Assembly (NCBI GenBank): GCA_030549495.1
Contig: JAUIRK010001031.1
Span: forward strand, 124,001 to 188,000
From: Nectonema munidae
Lineage: Eukaryota; Nematomorpha; Nectonematoida; Nectonematidae
DNA: 64,000 nucleotides
Reading direction: 5' to 3'
Shown here in pieces: positions 56,154-64,000 of this stretch. How positions within the stretch are numbered: the stretch's first letter is position 1; every line of letters starts with the position of its first letter. The notes beneath the pieces are model-generated. The model did no database searches and was not told where the DNA came from. It saw only the letters and a program-made list of their open reading frames with translations. The translations under genes and the position numbers were made by a program.

Positions 56154-56296
56154 CTATATTTCATTCTGGGTCATTTTCTTTGCTTTTATAAACATAACCC
56201 TCTCATCCAAGGGCAGTACTTCTTTTTTGAGTCGAGCTATGATCTCTGAAAATATGTTCGCCATATCCTTGGAAACAAGCACATGATTCAGTTTAC
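56154..56296 (-). CDS. Probable terminal exon of an unidentified gene
   Basis: After a good acceptor (CTTCCGATTTAG) there are 46 open codons and a TAG stop. They read GKLNHVLVSKDMANIFSEII, then ARLKKEVLPLDERVMFIKAK and KMTQNEI. The charged, amphipathic pattern looks like a helical protein end, and base composition is higher in GC than the flanks. I do not recognise the family. Upstream exons would be to the right on the minus strand. It would be the gene immediately upstream of CDK8 in the same orientation, with only 1.1 kb between. Confidence 0.45.
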
Positions 56297-57959
56297 CTAA
56301 ATCGGAAGAAAAATTTTTGTTCAGAAAAGTTCGTTCCATTAGAATATATATTTTTTTGAAGCTTGAAAGTAACGAGTGGTGAAAAAATTTTGTCACCGCC
56401 CCTTTTTCTTTGTAATATAATGCACAGAACTTTTTTGCAAACAACCTTAAAATGTTAGAAGTTAAAAAAAAGATATTTAAGTGATTTAAGTGACTTATTA
56501 TTATTATTAGTATAATGTTCCTCCTTGTAAGGAGAAAGAAAAAGAAAGAAGGTAAGGCAAAAATCAGTATTTACGACACAAGGAGGCGAATTACAGGCCC
56601 TTCGATAAGGACGAAGCGAATTTTACGGTAGGAAAAAAAATTGAAGTTTGAAAATATTAAATTTTTTCGAACCCTAACGTTCTCCAATGCTTTTGATTCA
56701 TTAAACGGGCAGCTCCACCAAACAGATTGCCCGGAGGTAAGATAACTGCAACTTTATACTAGATCTGTTGGTCCAATCATCAATCAATCTGAGTTAAAAG
56801 ACGACATTGAGCCAGAAATCACTTCAATCAAACTTCGGTCGGCCTACTCTAAACGTCTACTTCACATGAATACCTGCTTGGGATACCCACTAATTCTTAA
56901 GAAATCAAACTGAATTTGCACAATCTTTGGTTACTAATACTTTCAGCCTAAATAATCGTGAAGTTCTAAATGTGTGTGTGTAATAAAGTGTGTATGGTGT
57001 ATTTTGTTTAAATGTCTTCCCGATTAGCTAAGAGTCTATCGCGGTACCACATCTATCGATGCGCATGCTTAAATATCAAAGTTATTAACTTTTAATAACA
57101 CCAATTTACATGACTTTTTGCAATTAATTTTGTGTAAATGTGCAGGTGTGTTCATTGATAACACTGTACAACAATGGAAAAAAAGAGTTCCCTGTTCTAG
57201 GGTTAATTTTAATTTAGATTACGAATATGACCTTTGTTTTTTGGTGCGACCCTCTGATTTTTGGTAATTCATCGTTTTACTTATATTAAACGAGCGTATT
57301 ACTTCCGTCGGAAAAATGCACATTTATCTTTTAATTTTATTATAAATACTTCTCATTTGGGATTTGGTTTTTCTGTTCTTTTTATTTATATTATTTTATA
57401 GATTTTATTAAAGCAATACAAAAGAACACATGATGTTAAATGCTTTATGAGATGTGCTTTGGATGCAAAGTAGAAGACCAGGACAAAGGCTGGACTCCCG
57501 ACAAACAGAGCTTTGTTTAAACTGAGAGAGTATTTCCATAATAGCAAATACTCTCTGGGAAAAGTGTAGAATTTTGTTACACTTTCGCAGCAGCAGCGAT
57601 AAACCAGTGTATTTCAGTCAACCCGCAAAAATCTACCATAAGGTACTGCTGGCTTTTTGCAGGAAGTGTATAAGTTCTCTTCCAGTATGGATAAAAGGTA
57701 AAGGTTGAGGCCATACTTTTAGAGTACCAATGATATGGAGAGAACCAAATTATCACTTGAATGATTGTTATTTTTGTAATGGCAAGTCCTTTTATTGTTA
57801 TCTGTTAGAAAAAAAACGTGTCCTTTGCAGGTCGCAACAGAAAAAGCAAAACTATATTGTCTATCCAGATCTTCATTCTCCCAGTTAAACATTCTAATCA
57901 TATTCCTGTACCACAGCCGCCTTCTGAACTACAAAGTGATTAAATACAACTTGGGTGAA

Positions 57960-58815
57960 TCAGAATATCAAGATGATCAATGTGTGGCACAACTTGAATC
58001 TGACAGGAAATTCAACAGGAACTCAATGATCTAGTTTGCGACTTAACTCTTACTAAGCAACAAAGAGTGTTCTTAGCTTCATGTTTGCAGCAATGGAATC
58101 TATTAAATAAAAATGCTCGAATAATAGTATTCAGAAAGCGCTCTACAAATCTAGAAAACTTTTTAACTCTGAAAAGTAACTCGACATATTGTGATGATAT
58201 CAAAGCTCTGTTTAATGCTCTTTATTTGACCTATCAACCAAATCGATGGAGGTTATTCATAGATGCATATTTGTATGGCATAAAATCTGTTCTTATTAGA
58301 AATAGGATACCACAGTTCCAGTTGTTCAGTCAATCATTTTGCGGGAAACCTAGGAAAACCTTACTTTTATTCTAGACAGTGTAAATCATAATGAACATGA
58401 AGGGTTGATAAGTGCAGATTTAAAAATAGTAACGCTTCTTTTTGGGCTACAAAACTGGATACACCAAGCATATGTGCTTTCTTTGCAAATGGGACACTAG
58501 AACAAAATCATAACAGCATGTTCGCTCAAAATGGAAGTCATAATGTAATTGATAAGAGATTAGTTAAAAAAGAAAACTAATTTTACGAGCATTTCATATA
58601 AAAATTTGATGTAAAATGAAATAGTTTCAACAAGTCATGTTTTCAGTACCTTGGATAGTTGTTTCCCTAATAAGTGATGCAAAGATTAAAGAAGGCATAT
58701 TTTTTGGTCCTCAAATTCGTAAACTTAGAACTGATGAAATTTTTGAAGGAACAATGGATGGAACTAAACTAGAAACTTGGCAGACATTTAAAGAAGTATG
58801 CAAATGACTTCTAGG
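57960..58815 (+). pseudogene. Decayed copy of a repeat-borne arthropod protein
   Basis: The longest clean part (58067-58375) reads LNKNARIIVFRKRSTNLENF, YCDDIKALFNAL and NRWRLFIDAYLYGIKSVLI. A further part includes GIFFGPQIRKL (about 58697-58730). I recall the motifs WRLFIDSS, LLHNGN and GPQIRKL from an uncharacterised protein present in many copies in insect, spider and crustacean genomes. The element class is not known to me. This copy is broken in several places and cannot make a full protein. Confidence 0.6.
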
Positions 58816-59308
58816 ATAGCATCAGGCTCCTCGAACTTAATTAAAAGTCCCCAGAATTTAGGATGCAACATATGTCATTGGCTTTTTTTTCTAGTAAATG
58901 CCAGTGATGAACATGGAAAAAGGTTCCATATGGAAGGCTGCCATGCTAGCTGACATTTGTTGGAATTCAAGCGCGACAAACGTGAAACATCTTATAAACG
59001 AAAAACTAAATGCGATATTCTAAATAAAACTTAAATTTAATTCATAAATAAAATATTTAAGATTTTTTATCTCGCAAAAAAATATTTATAGAAAAAGCAT
59101 TTAGCACAAAAATCTGAGATGCTGGATTATTTTAATCATTAAATTCTGATTCTATACCCTTAAAATTACACAATAAAATGCTCATGAATACAACATTTTT
59201 CTGTCCCTAAAATTTGTTGTACAGTGTAATCACTCATTCGCCGATACACGACGTTTTGATAAACACACAGACAAGTGCATTTCTCATTTTTGAAAAACTA
59301 CCTGTTCA

Positions 59309-60100
59309 CATATCCCGCAGGAAGCATGAATCCGCTAGAATCAAAGTGTGCACATAAACGAAGCATGCCTGTGTTCGGAGAAGGGCACGGCTTTCACTAA
59401 GTTCTAAAATAATAAATTCAAGGAAACAAAGTTTTTTTGTTTTTAATGATATACATAGAGGAATGGTAACACTCCACAATCCATGTCACCGCCAATAGAA
59501 ACGGGCATAATTTCATGGAATGGAGTCTGTGTGGAAGTAGATTACTCAATGTTCCACTTCGCCAGCACTTGTAATACCTTATCAAACTTAGCAGCCTTGT
59601 TTAAAAGTGTGTGCTCATGCTTCAACTTCATAGAGGCATTCCTTTTCAAAAAATTCTTGTTCTGCTTTTGGTTGAGGAGTATTCCAAAAACTCTCTTTCA
59701 AGGTTTGACACCAATTTATGAATAATTAAATAGTGCTTCCGCATTATCTTATCATCCATCATCTCGTAATAACATCAGTAAACTCAAGCGTCTCTCTGCT
59801 ACTCTTCTCATTGTATTTAGCTGCTGAAAAAGGCCCGCTTCCATGGGAAACTATTAAAAACGTTTTAAATTCGTCTATGAGACAAAGAATAGAAGGCCAA
59901 GTGCATAAATGCATGCAATATTCTTGAAGGTGCTTTTAAACGGCATTTCGAGTTGCATTTCTCTCGATAAATCACGCATCATTCACAATCTCTTTGATCT
60001 TCAGCATATTCTCAAAGAGTTTTTCTTCTTTGCACATCTTCTTTGCTATATTATACACACCTTTAATTTCTTATTCTACCTTAATCACAAATGAAGCTTC
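59309..60100 (-). pseudogene. Decayed coding sequence, family unknown
   Basis: On the minus strand several coherent pieces follow each other: LFENMLKIKEIVNDA, then FSAAKYNEKSSRETLEFTDV, TLKESFWNTPQPKAEQEFFE and KLKHEHTLLNKAAKFDKVLQ. They continue past an in-frame TAA near 59545 into TPFHEIMPVSIGGDMDCGV, and finally MLRLCAHFDSSGFMLPAGYV near 59330. Stops and frame changes between the pieces argue for a pseudogene rather than a gene with introns, although the last piece ends at a possible donor (AACAG|GTAGTT). I cannot name the family. Confidence 0.35.
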
Positions 60101-60405
60101 TTATTTTAATGTTTAGACAACATTTCAAGAAAATGCTCATTTTATTAAAACTTTAAACAACTTCGCTTTTCCAACTTGAGTTGAAGGGGCCGGCCATATA
60201 AAAAAAGGTTATAAAATATACATATATAATATATCTTGTTTATCCTTAAATTTAAAAATTCCAATTTTAATTAACACTTCAAATAATATGTCTTGTATAG
60301 TATTTTGCAAAACGTAAATAAATCTTTTAAAGTATGCATAACAGTTCACGCTTTGACCACATCTTCCTGGTGGAAAAAAAGAGAAATTTTTAGGGGGAGG
60401 TCTTG

Positions 60406-60970
60406 TGCAGGGCCGTATCAAAGGATCGTGGTGCCCCAGAGCAAAGATCCTGAATGGAGCCCCTTGCTCGTTCTTTCTCACTCATCCCCGCCCCATTCTG
60501 GCTTAAAAAGTTACTTGGAAAAAAAATGCTCACATTTTTATTAAGCCATATAATTCAGATATATAGTGACTGAGTCGAAGACAGTCTCCATTAGATGTTC
60601 ATTTTTCGTGTTTTAGCAGCAGCAAAATTATCGATGACTTCGTCAAAATCAACACAATCGAGAACTTCTTTCTCAATGATCATAAGAGTCAGGCTTTGGA
60701 TGCGGGCTTGTCCCATAGTGCTCCTTAGGTAGGACTTAATAAGTTTTAGTTTGCTGAATGACCTTTCACAGAATGCAATAGAAGTTCCAATTGTCAGCAT
60801 GATCCTTAGAGCCACTTGTAGTTTCGGACAGAGTCCTGAGTGCGAGGACAGGAAACCAAGTAACTCCATAGCGTTTGCTGGTTTTTCCTTCCGAGGTTTC
60901 AAAAACATTTGAATGTCCTCAATTTCTATCTCAAGCTCTGCTGCGTTGACGTCAGTGGCAATAAAATAGC
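60406..60970 (-). mobile_element. hAT element remnant
   Basis: The left end CAGGGCCGTATCAAAGG (from 60408) is hAT-like and resembles the 36030 and 62670 families. The right end is not clear; a run of C (about 60999-61013) lies beyond. In between is a transposase C-terminus in the minus orientation. Confidence 0.55.
60591..60969 (-). pseudogene. hAT transposase C-terminal fragment (ZMYM1-like)
   Basis: One open frame of about 125 codons: RYFIATDVNAAELEIEIEDI, then ELLGFLSSHSGLCPKLQVAL, TIGTSIAFCERSFSKLKLIK and STMGQARIQSLTLM. CERSFSKLKLIK is the dimerisation signature of ZMYM1-type hAT transposases. The N-terminal and catalytic parts are absent. Confidence 0.8.
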
Positions 60971-61019
60971 GCCCATAGGTGTGGCGCCCCAGGGCTATCC
61001 CCCCCCCCCCCCCATCCTA

Positions 61020-62236
61020 AAGGGGAAAAACTAGGCAAATATCTTATCAGAGATCAAAGTATTATCTTTAAATATGAAAATTAAAAAATATTAGCTTTTG
61101 AAATAAACAAAATATTTTGATGAATGGGAAAAACAGTTAATAAATGAGCCAAGACATCATCCATTTATTCGTAGACCATGAGACACACAAAGTCAGTATT
61201 ATACTCAAGTTTTGTATTACATACAAAATAGTGATAATAATTCGTTACATTTAAAATGGTATAAATATTACTAAAACTGAAGCACCATGAGAGTGAAAGT
61301 GTGTGCTATAGACTCACTCAATCATGTCAAAGGCAAGTATAAGATAGAAGTAGACGCAAACAGTAAATAAAGAGAATGAAAAATGATTTCACTATTGAAA
61401 AGTTCACGTTAGAAGCAAAGATAAAGACATAAACAAAGATAGTGATTCTTTCACAGAACAATCATTGTCAGTAAATGAGAAATAGAGGCATTCTTTCATT
61501 TGGCTCCTAGAGAATCTCAATTCATGTGTATGCATATTGCATAACAGTAATGAATACAACTTGATATGTACGAAAGCGAGTATAACACAAATTCAGTAAC
61601 CCCGTTCAACTATTTTATCTTAACTCAATGGTTCAATCTGAAACACTGGGTCTGTATGTGCATTTATGAGTTTATATATAACTTTATCAGCCAAAAGGAA
61701 AAATATCCGCTTGTCTATCCCCGTTATTACACCCAAAATTGACAAAAACGATTCCATTTCGAAACATTTTTTGTCGCACTGATATAAGAGACTGGTTATG
61801 CGTTAAATGAGAACCTCCGTCAAATATTTTGAGAAAAGCAACATATGGTGTCAAATTTTAGCTCAAAAACATGAGTGGTCACACAGTGCCCAAACATAGA
61901 CCATGGGCCACCGCAAGGCTTCTAATAACATTTCGAAAGGCCAAGAACGGAATAATACATGCATAGGGTAGGTGTGCAAAATAAGCAGCAACCATTATTA
62001 CATTTAAGGCTATACTATTTGTAGTGCATTTTTAATTTACTACACATAAATGTGCTTTCTGGTTCAGAGCTTGGGCTATCACTAAAATAATAGTGTTTAG
62101 GTTGAAAAGTTTGTTGAAATATGTTTTCCAACAAAAAGGACACATCATCTATCAAAAGTATCAAAATATTTTCTTTAATTATTTTCTCGAATACATTTTT
62201 AAGTTATCTAAGATTGTTTAAAATGACAAAATTTTT
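61020..62236. other. Gene-free stretch
   Basis: I see no coding or RNA gene and no clear transposon ends; ordinary AT-rich sequence. Confidence 0.3.
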
Positions 62237-62469
62237 GATAAATTTCACGATTATTCAGGTGAATAAATGTTTAACATAAATGTCTGTCGCATAATGAATG
62301 TCGAATAAACTCAATGAGGATTAATGTGGGAGAATAGATAAATTTAACATTTATCTTAATTAAAGATTAGATAATAGATAAATTTCACGATTATTCAGGT
62401 GAATAAATGTTTAACATAAATGTCTGTCGCATAATGAATGTCGAATAAACTCAATGAGGATTAATGTGG
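62237..62469. repeat. Perfect 93-bp direct duplication
   Basis: The block at 62237-62329 (GATAAATTTCACGATTATTC ... GGATTAATGTGG) is repeated base for base at 62377-62469, an offset of 140 bp. The 47-bp spacer also repeats AGATAAATTT words. It must be a very recent duplication or an assembly artefact. Confidence 0.95.
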
Positions 62470-62669
62470 TGTTCGGTATGGGCAGGTCGTCATTAAAGGT
62501 GGTTTGACCGAACGTATATAAAATAGTGAGCTTTCATTTTAGTCGCTTTTATCGGTACACTGGTTTTTCGCGGATTTAAAAATTCCATTTCATTTCTTCA
62601 AATACTAACATTACTTGTGTCGCATTAATTTACTTGAACCTGTAAGTAGAACTGTAAACACAGCTGTAC

Positions 62670-63301
62670 TAGAGCCCGGGCTAACCAAAATGGGAGGGGG
62701 GGGGGGGGGGGGGGCTCAAAGGGGCTGAAACTATACATTATTAAAATACACACTATAAAATTTTCCTTTCTAGAAGCAAATTCGATCAACATCGGAAACA
62801 AGAGCTAAAGAAGGTCATAAAAGTAAGGTGATGAGGATTGAGGAGTTTAATCAACTATTATAAAACAAAAGTGAAAGAAGAAAATCATTTTATTAACAAT
62901 ATAACATTTTTAGAGTAATAAAGGAATTTACATGTTAAACATTCAGCCTTCTTGACTTTTCGTTGAAATAGTTCAAAAACTCGAAAACTCTTTTAAGGGT
63001 CGAAAAACTTCTCTCACAGGATGCAGTGTTGATTCCTATTGTTAGAGCAGCTTGATACTCAAAAAATACTCGAGACAATTTTATAATATATTTATTGAAA
63101 CTACCAATGTACAAAGAAAAGACATCTTCACAAGCGCACTTTATCTGATGTAATTCATTTACAACTTATTTAAGTTTGAAAAATTGAGTGGAGAGGCTTG
63201 GAAAATTGAGTGGGGGTGAGGGGGTTCAGGTCCAAAATGGGGGGGGGGGGGGGGGGGGAAGGGGCTCAAGCCCCCAAAAAAAATAGGGTGCGCGGGCCCT
63301 G
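62670..63301 (-). mobile_element. hAT deletion derivative with poly-G tracts near both ends
   Basis: A perfect duplication AGCTGTAC (62662-62669 and 63302-63309) flanks a decayed left end TAGAGCCCGGGC and a right end that is, inverted, CAGGGCCCGCGC. Long G runs occur just inside both ends (about 62694-62714 and 63239-63258), followed by GGGGCTCAA in both cases. Inside is only a transposase C-terminus. Confidence 0.9.
62935..63080 (-). pseudogene. hAT transposase C-terminal fragment
   Basis: On the minus strand: EYQAALTIGINTASCERSFS, then TLKRVFEFLNYFNEKSRRLN. CERSFSTLKRV is the ZMYM1-type dimerisation motif, comparable to the fragment at 60591 but clearly a different copy. The remainder of the gene is deleted. 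Confidence 0.75.
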
Positions 63302-63498
63302 AGCTGTACCCATTAATAACAATGTAAATATGAATTAAATCTTTTTATTGATTATTTTTTTGAAAAATACTTTAACAAAAGAAAACCATAATATATTTAT
63401 TTTTAATCAATTAACGCATATGACAAAAAATCAACGATTGAATTCATTTGTGGAGATAGGATATTTAGTAAATTTGAAAATAAAAGACTCCCAAAAGA

Positions 63499-63648
63499 TG
63501 GGGGCATGAGTAAGGTTAGTTAGATACTGGGTTTTGATAACTCAAGGTCTTGGGTTCGATCCCACATCAAGCCTACTTTCCTCATAGTTCGATACAAGAG
63601 ACGCAATTGTGCCTTCTCGATGAAAACACCCCACGGTACCTTTACCTT
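63499..63648 (+). mobile_element. tRNA-derived SINE, full-length copy
   Basis: Best-preserved copy. It has a tRNA-like head (GGGGGCATGAGTAAGGTTAG, GATACTGGG), box B GGTTCGATCCC, and tail CTCATAGTTCGATACAAGAG, GTGCCTTCTCGATGAAAAC, CCCACGGTACCTTTACC. No poly(A) follows; the 3' ends of all copies stop at TTTACCTT or similar. Confidence 0.88.
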
Positions 63649-64000
63649 GGTAAATTAGAGGAAAATTTATGCTCTCTTACTATATATAACTATAAGCAAC
63701 AGAGTTCATTTGAAGAATGAAGACACAAAAGATGGACAGCGTTGACCAAAAAGTTTACCACAAAATCGTAAATCAAAATATTAACTTGGGTAATCATAAA
63801 TTAGTTACTTTTTTGAAGTTTGATGGAAGATATTCTTAAAGGTTAAAGCCTTCATCTAAAAAAAGAAAAATTCACTCTTCATTTGTATCTGTTTTATTTC
63901 AAGAAACTCAATTACTTATGTTTTTATATCAGTGCTTAGTGGAAAGCTCGCATTAAAAGTTTAAAAAATGTTGAAAAACAGCTTTAAGCAATCTTAAATT

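Overview
The window is AT-rich animal DNA, most likely from an arthropod. Introns are of two kinds: tiny (50-64 nt) or swollen by transposons (1.4-11 kb). Three host genes are recognised by protein similarity recalled from known families, and their splice phases agree. (1) A USP32-type deubiquitinase, 3' part only, plus strand, 3996-6935. (2) A small heat-shock (alpha-crystallin) protein of about 236 residues, minus strand, exons between 14984 and 9124. (3) The Mediator kinase CDK8/19, minus strand, from ATG 55029 to an eighth exon ending at 34614; its last short exon was not found. USP32 and the sHSP gene converge, with facing poly(A) signals at 7102 and 8991. The arthropod guess rests on the repeat-borne protein fragment at 58 kb and on the mixture of transposons. 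It is an inference, and no species is named.

Most of the remaining DNA is mobile. At least eleven hAT-type elements can be delimited by their ends and 8-bp target-site duplications (TSDs). Two carry decayed but recognisable full-length transposase genes: 11857-14705 in intron 1 of the sHSP gene, and 46879-49402 in intron 5 of CDK8. Two are deletion derivatives that keep only the transposase C-terminus (26870-27523 and 62670-63301). The others are short non-autonomous elements. CDK8 intron 7 holds an integrase-type DNA transposon (40210-42625, KRBA2/SCAND3-Ginger kin) with 185-bp, almost identical inverted ends. A TTAA-flanked piggyBac-like MITE family, a tRNA-derived SINE family, a palindromic MITE and several unnamed dispersed repeats fill other stretches.

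Region by region: 0-4 kb, hAT MITE and non-coding DNA upstream of the USP32 exons. 4-7 kb, USP32 3' exons. 9-15 kb, sHSP gene with a hAT inside. 15-34 kb, gene-poor, with MITEs, SINEs, a decayed ubiquitin-like stretch near 18.8 kb and a GC-richer island at 20.05-20.40 kb that could be a promoter or first exon. 34.6-55 kb, CDK8 with transposon-filled introns. 55-64 kb, one coding-like terminal exon at 56.2 kb, decayed coding sequence at 58-60 kb, hAT remnants, a 93-bp perfect duplication and a SINE.

The most unusual object is the integrase transposon with long inverted ends. Other points of note are an altered kinase hinge in CDK8, the missing C-terminal cysteine motif in USP32, and an apparent exon-scale duplication of a basic/threonine motif in the sHSP N-terminal arm.
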